From positions 7,523,001 to 7,587,000 of the forward strand of contig NZ_CP108067.1 of assembly GCF_036178145.1 (NCBI RefSeq): a stretch of DNA of 64,000 nt, read 5' to 3'. The stretch comes from Streptomyces sp. NBC_00273. Lineage in GTDB: Bacteria; Actinomycetota; Actinomycetes; Streptomycetales; Streptomycetaceae. The position numbers and the translations under genes are program-made. The number at the start of each line of letters is the position of its first letter. The stretch's first letter is position 1. Positions 24,851-33,305 of this stretch are shown here, in pieces. The notes beneath the pieces are model-generated. The model saw only the letters and a list, made by a program, of their open reading frames with translations, did not search any database and was not told the origin of the DNA.

Positions 24851-26095
24851 ATGGCCGAAACCCCCGCCTACCCCGTCGGTCTCCGACTCGCCGGCCGCCG
24901 CGTCGTCGTCATCGGCGGCGGCCAGGTCGCGCAGCGCCGCCTTCCCGCGCTCATCGCGGCCGGCGCCGACGTCCTGCTGATCTCGCCCTCCGCCACCCCC
25001 TCCGTGGACGCCATGGCCGAAACCGGCGAGATCCGCTGGGAGCGCCGCCGCTACCAGGACGGTGACCTCGCCGACGCCTGGTACGCGCTGATCGCCACCC
25101 AGAACCGCGAGGACAACGAGCGGGCCTCCGCCGAGGCCGAGCGCGAGCGCGTCTGGTGCGTCCGCGCCGACGACGCCTCCGCCGCCACCGCCTGGACCCC
25201 CGCGACCGGCCGCATCGAAGGCGTCACCGTCGCCGTGCTGACCGGCAACGACCCCCGCCGCTCCGCGGCCGTCCGCGACGCCGTCGTCGAGGGCCTGCGC
25301 GACGGCACCCTCACCGCTCCCGCCCACCGGCACAAGGCCACCCCCGGCGTGGCCCTCGTCGGCGGCGGCCCGGGCGACCCGGACCTGATCACCGTGCGCG
25401 GCCGCCGCCTCCTCGCCGAGGCCGACGTGGTCATCGCCGACCGGCTCGGCCCCCGGGACCTGCTCGACGAGCTCCCGCCGCACGTCGAGGTCATCGACGC
25501 CGCGAAGATCCCGTACGGCCGGTTCATGGCCCAGGAGGCCATCAACAACGCCCTGATCGAGCACGCCAAGGCCGGCAAGGCGGTGGTCCGGCTCAAGGGC
25601 GGCGACCCGTACGTCTTCGGCCGCGGCATGGAGGAGCTCCAGGCCCTCGCCGAGGCCGGCATCCCCTGCACCGTCGTCCCCGGCATCTCCAGCTCCATTT
25701 CGGTGCCCGGCGCCGTCGGGATCCCGGTCACCCACCGAGGCGTGGCCCACGAGTTCACCGTCGTCAGCGGCCACGTCGGCCCCGACGACCCGCGCTCGCT
25801 CGTGGACTGGGCCTCCCTCGCCAAGCTCACCGGCACCCTGGTGATCCTGATGGGCGTCGACAAGATCGGCCTGATCGCCGAGGCGTTGGTGCGCCACGGC
25901 CGCTCCGCGGACACCCCCGTCGCGGTGATCCAGGAGGGCACCACCGCCACCCAGCGCCGGGTGGACGCCACCTTGGCCACGGTCGGCGAGACCGTGCGCG
26001 CCGAAGAGGTCCGCCCGCCGGCCGTCATCGTCATCGGCGAGGTCGTCCGCGTGAACGGACCGGGCGACCGCACCCCGCCCACCACCAGCGCCTGA
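24851..26095 (+). CDS. cobA: Siroheme/cobalamin synthase: precorrin-2 dehydrogenase plus uroporphyrinogen-III C-methyltransferase
   Basis: A 414-residue fusion of CysG type. The N-terminal ~150 residues are a Rossmann-fold dehydrogenase (VVVIGGGQVAQRRLPALIAAGADV), which oxidises precorrin-2 and may insert iron. From ~165 follows the SAM uroporphyrinogen-III methyltransferase (VALVGGGPGDPDLITVRG, VIADRLG, VRLKGGDPYVFGRG near 248, VVPGISSSISVPGAVGIPVTHRG in pieces). It channels uroporphyrinogen III to siroheme for sulfite/nitrite reduction and to cobalamin. ATG with CAGGAG upstream. It follows bluB-cobT after 259 bases. Called cobA or cysG in different genomes. Confidence 0.93.
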   Translation: MAETPAYPVGLRLAGRRVVVIGGGQVAQRRLPALIAAGADVLLISPSATPSVDAMAETGEIRWERRRYQDGDLADAWYALIATQNREDNERASAEAERERVWCVRADDASAATAWTPATGRIEGVTVAVLTGNDPRRSAAVRDAVVEGLRDGTLTAPAHRHKATPGVALVGGGPGDPDLITVRGRRLLAEADVVIADRLGPRDLLDELPPHVEVIDAAKIPYGRFMAQEAINNALIEHAKAGKAVVRLKGGDPYVFGRGMEELQALAEAGIPCTVVPGISSSISVPGAVGIPVTHRGVAHEFTVVSGHVGPDDPRSLVDWASLAKLTGTLVILMGVDKIGLIAEALVRHGRSADTPVAVIQEGTTATQRRVDATLATVGETVRAEEVRPPAVIVIGEVVRVNGPGDRTPPTTSA

Positions 26096-26137
26096 CAGGC
26101 CGTTGGCACCGCACCCCGGACAAGGCAGTATCACCCT

Positions 26138-26950
26138 GTGGCTGATCTCATCACCGTCAACGACCCCGACGACCCGCGCCTGCGCGACTACACGGGCCTG
26201 ACCGACGTCGAACTCCGGCGCAGGCGCGAGCCCGCGGAAGGCCTCTTCATCGCCGAGGGCGAGAAGGTCATCAGACGCGCCAAGGACGCCGGGTACGAGA
26301 TGCGCTCGATGCTGCTCTCCGCCAAGTGGGTCGACGTCATGCGCGACGTCATCGACGAACTCCCGGCACCGGTCTACGCCGTGAGCCCCGAGCTCGCCGA
26401 GCGCGTCACCGGCTACCACGTGCACCGCGGGGCCCTGGCCTCCATGCAGCGCAAGCCGCTGCCCACGGCCGAGGAGCTGCTCTCCACGACCCGCCGCGTG
26501 GTCGTCATGGAGGCGGTCAACGACCACACCAACATCGGGGCCATCTTCCGCAGCGCCGCCGCCCTGGGCATGGACGCGGTGCTGCTGTCGCCCGACTGCG
26601 CGGACCCGCTCTACCGCCGCTCGGTGAAGGTCTCCATGGGAGCGGTGTTCTCCGTCCCCTACGCCCGCCTGGAAGCCTGGCCGAAGAGCCTGGACTCGGT
26701 GCGCGAGGCGGGCTTCAAGCTGCTCGCCCTCACCCCGCACGAGAAGGCGACGGCGATCGACGTGGCCGCGCCGCAGTCCTTGGAACGGGTCGCGCTGATG
26801 CTCGGCGCCGAGGGCGACGGCCTGTCCACGCCCGCGCTGGTCGCCGCCGACGAGTGGGTGCGCATCCCCATGGCGCACGGCGTGGACTCGCTGAACGTGG
26901 GCGCGGCCGCCGCGGTCGCCTTCTACGCGGTGGCCCAGGGCCGCGCCTGA
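26138..26950 (+). CDS. SpoU/TrmH-family RNA 2'-O-methyltransferase
   Basis: A 270-residue SAM-dependent SPOUT methyltransferase. An N-terminal substrate-binding domain (EGLFIAEGEKVIRRAKDAGYEMRSMLL in pieces) precedes the knotted catalytic domain with motif 1 (NDHTNIGAIFRSAAALGMDAV), motif 2 (LMLGAEGDGLS) and motif 3 (IPMAHGVDSLNVGAAAAVAFY). It methylates ribose 2'-OH in rRNA or tRNA; the target base is not predictable. The relatives TsnR/AviRb confer antibiotic resistance, but no antibiotic genes lie nearby, so a housekeeping role is likelier. GTG start without clear Shine-Dalgarno, near a CAGTAT -10-like box. Convergent with the kinase, 15 bases apart. Confidence 0.9.
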   Translation: MADLITVNDPDDPRLRDYTGLTDVELRRRREPAEGLFIAEGEKVIRRAKDAGYEMRSMLLSAKWVDVMRDVIDELPAPVYAVSPELAERVTGYHVHRGALASMQRKPLPTAEELLSTTRRVVVMEAVNDHTNIGAIFRSAAALGMDAVLLSPDCADPLYRRSVKVSMGAVFSVPYARLEAWPKSLDSVREAGFKLLALTPHEKATAIDVAAPQSLERVALMLGAEGDGLSTPALVAADEWVRIPMAHGVDSLNVGAAAAVAFYAVAQGRA

Positions 26951-26965
26951 CCGAGCGCGACGGGG

Positions 26966-28186
26966 CTACAGCTTCTGGGCCGCCGCGATGCCCAGCGCCA
27001 CGATCAGCGTCACCACGACGAACACGATCAGCCGCTGCCGCATCAGCTTCGGATCCGGCCGCGAGGGGCGCCGTCCCGTCCCCGTCGTCCTGGGGGCCGG
27101 ACGGCCCCCCGTACGCCCCGAGGGCGGCCGGGAGGACGGCCCGCCGGGGTGCTGCGGGTTGCGCGAGGACGAGGGCCGCGAGTGCGGACCGCTCGGGGAG
27201 CCGCCCTGGGCCCGGGGCGTGGTGCTGCCGCCCGTACGACGCTCCGTACGCCGGCCGGGGTACTCCTCGGCCCCGCCGATCCGCTCCGCCTCGGGCAGCC
27301 GTCCGGTCGGCCGCTCGACCCGGGCCCGCTGGGCCGGCGGACGCCCGTCGGAGAGCCCCTGCGCCTCGCGGGCCGCGATCTCCTTGAGCCGCATGGACAG
27401 CTGGAGCGTGCTGGGCCGCTCCTCGGGGTCCTTGGCGAGGCAGGCCCGCACCAGGGGCGCCAGCGCGTCCGGGACCCCCTGGAGGTGCGGCTCCTCGTGC
27501 ACCACGCGGTACAGCATGACCTCGGAACTGCCGTGCCCGAAGGGCGAGTCGGCGGTGGCCGCGTAGGCCAGGGTGGCGCCCAGGGCGAAGACGTCGGTGG
27601 CCGGGGTGACGGCGGCGCCGCGCACCTGCTCGGGTGCGAGGAACCCGGGGGAGCCGACGGCCGTACCCACATGGGTGAGGGTGCTCGCTCCCGTGGCCCA
27701 GGCGATGCCGAAGTCGATGATCCGGGGGCCCTTGGGCGACAGCAGGATGTTCGAGGGCTTGAGGTCGCGGTGCACGACCCCCGCCTCGTGGACGGCCACC
27801 AGGCCCTCGGAGAGCGCGGCGCCCACGGCGGCGATCTGCGCGGCCGTCAGGGGGCCTTCCTCGGCCACCTTGTCGTGCAGCGAAGGCCCGGGCACGTACT
27901 GGGTCGCGAACCAGGGGCGCTCGGCCTCCAGGTCCGCGGCCACCAGGCGCGCGGTGCACCCGCCCCGGATCCGCCGGGCGGCGGACACCTCACGGGCGAA
28001 CCGCGAGCGGAACTCCTGGTCCTCGGCCAGATCCGGCCGGATGACCTTGAGCGCGACACGCTGCCCGCGCCGGTCCGATCCCAGGTAGACCACGCCCATG
28101 CCGCCGGCTCCGAGCCGCCGGTGCAGTCTGAACGAGCCGACGACACGCGGGTCCTCGCGCCGGAGCCGCATCATCGCCATGTCCAC
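26966..28186 (-). CDS. Membrane-anchored Ser/Thr protein kinase (PknB-like, no PASTA)
   Basis: A 406-residue kinase. The N-terminal ~270 residues are a Hanks-type kinase domain: glycine loop LGAGGMGVVYLG, VALKVI with the ATP-binding Lys, catalytic HRDLKPSNILL, and DFGIAWA. An activation segment with TLTHVGTAVGSPGFLAPEQ follows. Next is a ~100-residue Arg/Pro/Ser/Gly-rich linker and a single C-terminal membrane helix (LIVFVVVTLIVALGIAAA) with only four residues after it, so the linker and kinase are cytoplasmic and there is no outside sensor domain. The ATG is preceded by GGGGTGG. The targets and signal are unknown. Confidence 0.93.
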   Translation of the reverse strand: MDMAMMRLRREDPRVVGSFRLHRRLGAGGMGVVYLGSDRRGQRVALKVIRPDLAEDQEFRSRFAREVSAARRIRGGCTARLVAADLEAERPWFATQYVPGPSLHDKVAEEGPLTAAQIAAVGAALSEGLVAVHEAGVVHRDLKPSNILLSPKGPRIIDFGIAWATGASTLTHVGTAVGSPGFLAPEQVRGAAVTPATDVFALGATLAYAATADSPFGHGSSEVMLYRVVHEEPHLQGVPDALAPLVRACLAKDPEERPSTLQLSMRLKEIAAREAQGLSDGRPPAQRARVERPTGRLPEAERIGGAEEYPGRRTERRTGGSTTPRAQGGSPSGPHSRPSSSRNPQHPGGPSSRPPSGRTGGRPAPRTTGTGRRPSRPDPKLMRQRLIVFVVVTLIVALGIAAAQKL

Positions 28187-28731
28187 CCCGCTGACCGGTC
28201 GTCCTGTTGACGTGGCACAGCTTACGGACCATCCGGCATGCGTGCTCAGAGGCCGCGCCCTCGCCGGGGGATTCGGTTGTCAGTGCGCCACAGCACACGT
28301 GAGGGGGCTTCGGCGCTCTGGTCAGGGAGCGCTCCCGGGACGGTCCACCCGGCCAAGCAGCCCTTTTCCCAAGGGGATTGGCGCCCGGGAGCGGGTTCGG
28401 GCCCGCTCCGGCGCGTCCGTGGGCGGCTCCCGGCCGAGTCGATCTTGCCGGGGGCCGGTGGGCGGACACGCGACGACAGGCAGTGACGGAAGTGAGCGAA
28501 GTCACTACCCTCCGGTCATCCCCTCCGGGAAGACCCCCATAGCGGGGGAGCGATCTCCACCCAGGGGAGTACGCGGGGGAGGCCCCGTCATCCTCCCGGA
28601 GGCCCGGCAATGGGTACGAGGGCATGAGGTCAGGAGCCGCCCGCCCGCCTAGTGTTGAAGACAAGCGGCGGGTGGCGCACTCGTCCCCCGAGGTCACGAG
28701 CCCGCCGCTGCCAGACGACAGGGAGAGGGCC
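28187..28731. other. 545-base divergent intergenic region with structured elements
   Basis: No convincing gene. It holds a long hairpin, CGCTCCCGGG (28330-28339) with CCCGGGAGCG (28384-28393), enclosing a smaller CCCTT/AAGGG hairpin (from 28361), and the inverted repeat AGTGAC (28482-28487)/GTCACT (28501-28506). TAGTGT near 28653 may be the -10 of the small membrane protein. The kinase promoter must also be here. Confidence 0.5.
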
Positions 28732-28917
28732 ATGGCGGACATCGCACGGCAGGGACGCAAGGCATTCGCGTTCAACGGCCACGAGTCCGGTACCCGCCAC
28801 CCGCTGGTGGCCGCGGCCATGGTGCTCCCCCTGGCCGCCCTGCTGCTCTTCCTCTTCGGAGGCTTCGAGCAGCTGGCGGCACAGGCGTCGTCCGTAGGCG
28901 TGATGCTGGGGCGCTGA
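28732..28917 (+). CDS. Small single-span membrane protein, unknown function
   Basis: A 61-residue protein: a basic N-terminus (MADIARQGRKAFAFNGHESG), one strong membrane helix (residues ~25-46, LVAAAMVLPLAALLLFLFGGF) and a short tail. GGGAGAGG stands four bases before the ATG, which is why this start is chosen over an ATG 36 codons upstream. A classic terminator with T-tract follows at 29011-29058, which supports a discrete transcript. No function is known to me. Confidence 0.7.
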   Translation: MADIARQGRKAFAFNGHESGTRHPLVAAAMVLPLAALLLFLFGGFEQLAAQASSVGVMLGR

Positions 28918-29010
28918 GCGGCACCCCAGGTCCGGAAGAGCGGTCCGGACCGGGACATCGGCCTGTCGAACCCCGTGGGGACGGGGGAGCGGCGGACGGA
29001 CGGCAGGTGA

Positions 29011-29058
29011 AGGGTGCTGCCCGTACGACTGGGGAGTCGGACGGGCAGCACCCTTTTT
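29011..29058 (+). terminator. Rho-independent terminator with T-tract
   Basis: GGGTGCTGCCCGT-A-CGACT pairs with AGTCG-G-ACGGGCAGCACCC around a GGGG loop and is followed by TTTTT (29054-29058). It ends the transcript of the small membrane protein. Confidence 0.9.
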
Positions 29059-29106
29059 CGTGCTCGCGGGCCCTTTGCGTGCCGGCCTACCCGTGCGGGG
29101 GAACGC

Positions 29107-29139
29107 AAAGGCCCCGACCGTGGAGACGATCGGGGCTTT
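29107..29139 (-). terminator. Terminator of the tRNA operon
   Basis: Read on the minus strand, AAAGCCCCGATCG and CGGTCGGGGCCTTT form a hairpin with one mismatch, five bases beyond the CCA end of the last tRNA. It could work in both directions. Confidence 0.7.
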
Positions 29140-29146
29140 CCGGTGG

Positions 29147-29218
29147 TGCGCGATACTGGGATTGAACCAGTGACCTCTTCCGTGTCAGGGAAGCGCTCTC
29201 CCGCTGAGCTAATCGCGC
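29147..29218 (-). tRNA. tRNA-Val (anticodon GAC), copy 1
   Basis: A full cloverleaf of 72 bases: acceptor GCGCGAT/ATCGCGC, D arm TAGCTCAGCGGGAGAGC, anticodon stem CTTCC/GGAAG with GAC, and T loop GGTTCAATCC. CCA is encoded at 29146-29144. It is last of five tRNAs read leftwards. Confidence 0.97.
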
Positions 29219-29270
29219 GGGCTCCGCAGCTCGAAAGCCGCAGGTGGAACAAGGTGGTGCAGGTGCTGCG

Positions 29271-29342
29271 TGCGCGATACTGGGATTGAACCAGTGACCT
29301 CTTCCGTGTCAGGGAAGCGCTCTCCCGCTGAGCTAATCGCGC
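29271..29342 (-). tRNA. tRNA-Val (anticodon GAC), copy 2
   Basis: Identical in sequence to copy 1 over the 72 mature bases, as far as I can read, with acceptor GCGCGAT/ATCGCGC. CCA is not encoded. Confidence 0.97.
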
Positions 29343-29361
29343 GGGGATCCTTGCGGATCAG

Positions 29362-29433
29362 TGGACGATACTGGGATTGAACCAGTGACCTCTTCCGTGT
29401 CAGGGAAGCGCTCTCCCGCTGAGCTAATCGTCC
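29362..29433 (-). tRNA. tRNA-Val (anticodon GAC), copy 3
   Basis: The same body as copies 1 and 2, but the acceptor stem is GGACGAT/ATCGTCC, with compensating changes on both sides. CCA is not encoded. It begins one base after the CCA of tRNA-Cys. Confidence 0.96.
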
Positions 29434-29437
29434 TTGG

Positions 29438-29508
29438 AGGTGGAGACGGGATTTGAACCCGTGTAGACGGCTTTGCAGGCCGTTGCCTCGCCTCTCGGCC
29501 ACTCCACC
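29438..29508 (-). tRNA. tRNA-Cys (anticodon GCA)
   Basis: 71 bases with acceptor GGTGGAG/CTCCACC, discriminator U as required for tRNA-Cys, anticodon stem ACGGC/GCCGT with GCA, and T loop GGTTCAAATCC. CCA is encoded at 29437-29435. Confidence 0.96.
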
Positions 29509-29547
29509 ATGGAGCTGCAGGGGTTCTCGGGAAGATCCCCCACTTCG

Positions 29548-29620
<73 letters not shown>

Positions 29621-29674
29621 AGGTCACCGTGTTCGCTCCGGGGTTTTCCCCTTCGCTCCCTGGCGACGTGTTGA

Positions 29675-29702
29675 ACTCTAGCGGATTACCGGGCCAGCTC
29701 AA
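29675..29702 (-). promoter_or_regulatory. Promoter of the tRNA operon
   Basis: On the minus strand TTGAGC (29702-29697) and TAGAGT (29680-29675) are spaced by 16 bases, about 55 bases before the tRNA-Gly 5' end. Confidence 0.6.
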
Positions 29703-29786
29703 AAACGCGTTTCCGCAGCGTGCTGCCACTCGATCACCACAGGTCACCCTGCCGTCACCGCACCGGCGCCGTGTCGTCACCGGTCA

Positions 29787-29792
29787 TAGACT
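29787..29792 (+). promoter_or_regulatory. -10 box (TAGACT) of leaderless pabB
   Basis: TAGACT is followed by seven bases and the GTG at 29800, with no Shine-Dalgarno in between. Confidence 0.55.
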
Positions 29793-29799
29793 CGCAGCC

Positions 29800-30885
29800 G
29801 TGCACGACCTGCCTCCCATGGCCCGCTTCGGCGGCCTTCTCGCGACCGACCTCCGAGACGTCACCAGCGATCCCGCCGCCCTCGACTCCACCGGCTTCTG
29901 GGCGGTGTCCGCCGACTTCGAAGGGCGGCTCGTCTGTGCGCGCTTCGGCGACGTACGCCGCGAGCCCGTCCCCGCGCCCGTTCCGGGCGCCTGGCGCGGA
30001 CCCGACGCCGACCGGTGGACCTCCTCCCTCGACCGCGCCGCGTACGTGGCCGGCGTACGGCGCGTCCGGGAACACATCGCCGCAGGTGAGGTCTACCAGG
30101 CCAACCTCTGCCGGGTGATGTCCGCGCCGCTGCCCCACCCCGACCGCGCCGATGTCGACGCGCTCACCGCGCTCCTCGCGCGCGGCAACCCCGCACCCTT
30201 CGCAGGAACGATTCGCCTGGCCGCCCACGGCGTCGAGATCGCCACCGCCTCACCGGAGCTGTTCCTGCGCCGGTCCGGCCGGCACATCGAGTCCGGCCCC
30301 ATCAAGGGGACCGGCCGCACCGTCGACGACCTGCTCCCCAAGGACCACGCCGAGAACGTGATGATCGTGGACCTCGTGCGCAACGACCTCGGCCGGGTCT
30401 GCGCGACGGGCTCCGTCGCCGTCCCCGAGCTGTGCGCCGTCGAGGAGCACCCGGGCCTCGTCCACCTCGTCTCCATCGTGAGCGGCGAGCTCGCCGACGG
30501 CGCCGGCTGGCCCGAGCTGCTCGCCGCCACCTTCCCGCCCGGTTCCGTCACGGGCGCCCCGAAGTCCTCCGCCCTGCGGATCATCGAAGCCCTGGAAACC
30601 GCCCCGCGCGGCCCCTACTGCGGAGGCATCGGCTGGGTGGACGCGGACCGGCGCACCGCCGAGCTCGCCGTCGGCATCCGTACCTTCTGGATCGACCGCG
30701 AGGCCGCAGGCGGCCCCCGGCTGCTCTTCGGCACCGGAGCGGGCATCACCTGGGGCTCCGACCCCGACCGCGAGTGGGCGGAGACCGAACTCAAGGCCGC
30801 CCGGCTCCTGCGCGTGGCCATGGGCCACGAGGTGAGCGGTGGTACGCAGGGGACGAACGACACGATCGGAAGGACCGCACCATGA
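29800..30885 (+). CDS. pabB: Aminodeoxychorismate synthase component I (chorismate-binding)
   Basis: A 361-residue chorismate-utilising enzyme. Family signatures are EVYQANLCRVMSAPL, the SPELFLRR motif, ESGPIKGTGRT near 165, DLVRNDLGRVC, and PPGSVTGAPKSSALRIIE near 247, with GTGAGITWGSDPDREW at the end. It adds ammonia from an amidotransferase partner to chorismate, making aminodeoxychorismate for folate. No glutamine amidotransferase gene is adjacent, so that subunit must be elsewhere. GTG at 29800 is chosen because TAGACT lies seven bases upstream; ATG six codons later is an alternative. Its stop overlaps the pabC start (ATGA). Confidence 0.92.
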   Translation: MHDLPPMARFGGLLATDLRDVTSDPAALDSTGFWAVSADFEGRLVCARFGDVRREPVPAPVPGAWRGPDADRWTSSLDRAAYVAGVRRVREHIAAGEVYQANLCRVMSAPLPHPDRADVDALTALLARGNPAPFAGTIRLAAHGVEIATASPELFLRRSGRHIESGPIKGTGRTVDDLLPKDHAENVMIVDLVRNDLGRVCATGSVAVPELCAVEEHPGLVHLVSIVSGELADGAGWPELLAATFPPGSVTGAPKSSALRIIEALETAPRGPYCGGIGWVDADRRTAELAVGIRTFWIDREAAGGPRLLFGTGAGITWGSDPDREWAETELKAARLLRVAMGHEVSGGTQGTNDTIGRTAP

Positions 30886-31703
30886 AGATCTGGCTCGACG
30901 GAGCCCTGACCGAGGTGGACAGCGCGAAGGTGTCCGTCTTCGACCACGGCCTGACGGTGGGCGACGGCGTCTTCGAGACGCTGAAGGCCGAGCGCGGCCG
31001 CGCCTTCGCGCTCACCCGGCACCTGGAACGGCTCACCCGCTCGGCCCGGGGCCTGGGCCTGCCGGACCCCGACCTCGACGAGGTCCGCCGCGCCTGCGCC
31101 GCAGTACTGGAGGCCAATCCGCTGGAGCACGGTCGGCTGCGCATCACCTACACCGGCGGCGTCTCCCCGCTCGGCTCCGACCGGGGGGACGCCGGGACCA
31201 CCCTGATCGCCGCCGTCGCTGACTCCCCACGCCGCCCGGACACCACCGCCGTCGTCACGGTGCCCTGGGTCCGCAACGAGCGCTCCGCCGTGGCCGGGCT
31301 GAAGACCACCTCGTACGCCGAGAACGTGGTCGCCCTCGCCGCCGCGCACCGCGCGGGGGCCTCCGAAGCGCTCCTCGCCAACACCCTCGGCCGCCTCTGC
31401 GAGGGCACCGGCTCCAACGTCTTCGTCGTGCTCGACGGAGAACTGCACACCCCGCCGCTCGACTCCGGCTGCCTGGCCGGCATCACCCGGGCCCTGATCG
31501 TCGACTGGGCCGGTGCGAAGGAGACCGACCTGCCCTTCGAGGTGCTGGAGCGGGCCGAGGAGGTCTTCGTGACCTCCTCGCTGCGCGATGCCCAGGCGGT
31601 CCTGCGGATCGACGACCGCGAGCTGGGGACCGCCCCCGGACCGGTCACGGCCGAGGTGATGCGGATCTTCGAGGTGAAGGCGGCCGCGGACATCGACCCG
31701 TAG
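30882..31703 (+). CDS. pabC: Aminodeoxychorismate lyase / class IV aminotransferase
   Basis: A 273-residue PLP enzyme of fold type IV: IWLDGALTEVDSAKVSVFDHGLTVGDGVFETLK (in pieces) at the N-terminus, Lys139 in VAGLKTTSYAENVVAL as the PLP lysine, and EGTGSNVFVVLDGELHTPPLDSGCLAGITR. Together with the overlapping pabB gene this points to 4-amino-4-deoxychorismate lyase, which releases p-aminobenzoate and pyruvate. A D-amino acid or branched-chain aminotransferase is possible by sequence alone; the operon decides. GGAAGGA precedes the ATG, which overlaps the pabB stop. Confidence 0.9.
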   Translation: MKIWLDGALTEVDSAKVSVFDHGLTVGDGVFETLKAERGRAFALTRHLERLTRSARGLGLPDPDLDEVRRACAAVLEANPLEHGRLRITYTGGVSPLGSDRGDAGTTLIAAVADSPRRPDTTAVVTVPWVRNERSAVAGLKTTSYAENVVALAAAHRAGASEALLANTLGRLCEGTGSNVFVVLDGELHTPPLDSGCLAGITRALIVDWAGAKETDLPFEVLERAEEVFVTSSLRDAQAVLRIDDRELGTAPGPVTAEVMRIFEVKAAADIDP

Positions 31704-31750
31704 CGGGCGTCCGGCCGCCAGGAGGACTGTCGCGGCGGCCGCGGGGCGGG

Positions 31751-31756
31751 TAGAAC
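31751..31756 (+). promoter_or_regulatory. -10 box (TAGAAC) of a leaderless acetyltransferase message
   Basis: TAGAAC is followed by seven bases and the ATG at 31764. An AAGGG close to the ATG might instead act as a weak ribosome site. Confidence 0.4.
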
Positions 31757-31763
31757 TCAAGGG

Positions 31764-32588
31764 ATGACCACCACCCTGCGGCCGTCCGGGCCGCTCCAGC
31801 ACACGGCGGACGGCGCGCGTTCGCGCCCGTACGAGATCCGGGTCAACAGCCGGCGGGTCGGCGCCCTGACCATCGCCTCCGACACCCCGTTCGGGCCGAC
31901 GGTCGGCGAGATCCGCGACCTGGACGTCGAGCAGGGCGACCGCCGGCGGGGGAGGGCCACCGTGGCCGCGCTCGCCGCCGAGGAAGTGCTGCGCGGCTGG
32001 GGCTGCCGCCGGGTCCGCGTCTCGGTCCCGGCGGACTCGGAGGCGGGTCTGTGCATGGCCGAGGCCCTCGGGTACGCCGAGTACAGCCGGAACATGGCCA
32101 AGGAGCTGACGGCAGAGCCGCCGGCCCTGCCCGAGGGGGTGCTCGGCCGCCCCATGACGGACGCCGAGTACGAGGGCTGGTACGCCCGGGCCGTCGAGTC
32201 CTACGCCGCGAACTGGAGCAGCCGCGGCATGTCCGCCGAGGCCGCCCGCGCCAAGTCGGTCGCCGACCACGAGAGCCAGCTGCCCCGGGGCCTGGCCACC
32301 CCGGGAGCGGCCTTCGTCGTCCTGGAGGCAGCCGGGGTGCCCGTCGGCCACGTGTGGCTCGCGCCGCGCGGGGCGGGCTCGTACGTCTACGACATCGAGG
32401 TCCGGGCCGAACACCGGGGGCACGGGCACGGCCGCCACCTGATGGAGCTCGCCGAGCACACCGCACTCGCCGCCGGCCACAGCCTGCTGGCGCTCCAGGT
32501 CTTCACCGACAACACCCCGGCCCTGAGGCTGTACCTCTCCCTCGGCTACCGACCCACCAACTTCAACTATGCGAAGGACTTGATCTAG
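31764..32588 (+). CDS. Tandem GNAT acetyltransferase
   Basis: A 274-residue protein with two GNAT-like halves. The first (residues ~20-105) has EIRDLDVEQGDRRRGRATVAALAAEEVL; the second (~125-274) has the clearer acetyl-CoA motif VYDIEVRAEHRGHGHGRHLMELAEHTAL (both in pieces) and ends TDNTPALRLYLSLGYRPTNFNYAKDL. The substrate is unknown. It follows pabC by 60 bases but has its own -10-like box. It is convergent with the DsbA-like gene, seven bases apart. Confidence 0.88.
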   Translation: MTTTLRPSGPLQHTADGARSRPYEIRVNSRRVGALTIASDTPFGPTVGEIRDLDVEQGDRRRGRATVAALAAEEVLRGWGCRRVRVSVPADSEAGLCMAEALGYAEYSRNMAKELTAEPPALPEGVLGRPMTDAEYEGWYARAVESYAANWSSRGMSAEAARAKSVADHESQLPRGLATPGAAFVVLEAAGVPVGHVWLAPRGAGSYVYDIEVRAEHRGHGHGRHLMELAEHTALAAGHSLLALQVFTDNTPALRLYLSLGYRPTNFNYAKDLI

Positions 32589-32595
32589 ACGGTGT

Positions 32596-33105
32596 CTAGG
32601 CGGTCTCTCCGGCGTCCGCCAGCAGGCGGTCGGCGATCTCCTCGATCCGGGCGCGCAGTCCGTCCTGGCTCTTGCCGCCGTCGAGGCGCTGGCCGTCGAT
32701 CACGTACGTCGGGGTGCCGGTGACGCCGATCGCCTTGCCCTCGGCCTGGTCGGCGTCGACGATCAGGATGTGCCGCCCGTCGATCAGGGCGGTGTCGAAC
32801 TCCTCCACGTCGAGCCCCAGTTCACGTGCCACGTCCAGGAGGACCGGCTCGCCGCGCTCGGCCAGCTCCGCGGTGCGCGCCAGCACGGCCTCCGCATAGG
32901 GCCAGCCCCGGCCCTGCTCGACGGCCTCCTCGGCGGCCTGCGCCGCGGCGAAGGAGTGCTTGTGCTTCTCCAGGGGGAAGTGGCGCAGCCGGATGTCCAG
33001 CCGGTCGCCGTAGCGGGCCCGCAGGGCGCGTACGTCGTCCAGGGCGCGGTGGCAGTCCGGGCACTGCAGTTCGCACCAGACGTCGAGGATCACGGAATCG
33101 GTCAT
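32596..33105 (-). CDS. DsbA-like thioredoxin-fold oxidoreductase
   Basis: A 169-residue thioredoxin-fold protein with the active-site CPDC (Cys15 and Cys18) and a cis-Pro loop VTGTPTYVIDG near 127. It has no signal peptide or membrane segment, so it acts in the cytoplasm, like the FrnE/HCCA-isomerase-related DsbA proteins of actinobacteria. It probably reduces or isomerises disulfides; the partner is unknown. GGGAG lies nine bases before the ATG. Confidence 0.87.
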   Translation of the reverse strand: MTDSVILDVWCELQCPDCHRALDDVRALRARYGDRLDIRLRHFPLEKHKHSFAAAQAAEEAVEQGRGWPYAEAVLARTAELAERGEPVLLDVARELGLDVEEFDTALIDGRHILIVDADQAEGKAIGVTGTPTYVIDGQRLDGGKSQDGLRARIEEIADRLLADAGETA

Positions 33106-33305
33106 GCGGACAGTCTCCCAGCCCCCGCCCGCGCCACCGACCGGGCCCGGGACCGGGAGACCTGGACCCAGGGAGGAGGCGCGACCCGGAGATGTCCCGG
33201 AGATCCGTCCGGGCAGGGCCCGGGACCTGGCCGCCGCGGCGGCGGCCGGTGCAGGATGGATAGGGACAGATCGCCCAGTCAGTCGCCGAGAGTCCGGAGG
33301 ACCGC

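Noticed and set aside
21223..24852. 1209-codon minus-strand frame opposite bluB-cobT
   Set aside because: Antisense of a strongly GC3-biased gene; no motif, and the sense frame has clear BluB and CobT domains.
26138..26950. Antibiotic self-resistance methyltransferase (TsnR-type)
   Set aside because: The fold fits, but there are no antibiotic genes nearby, so a housekeeping RNA methyltransferase is the safer reading.
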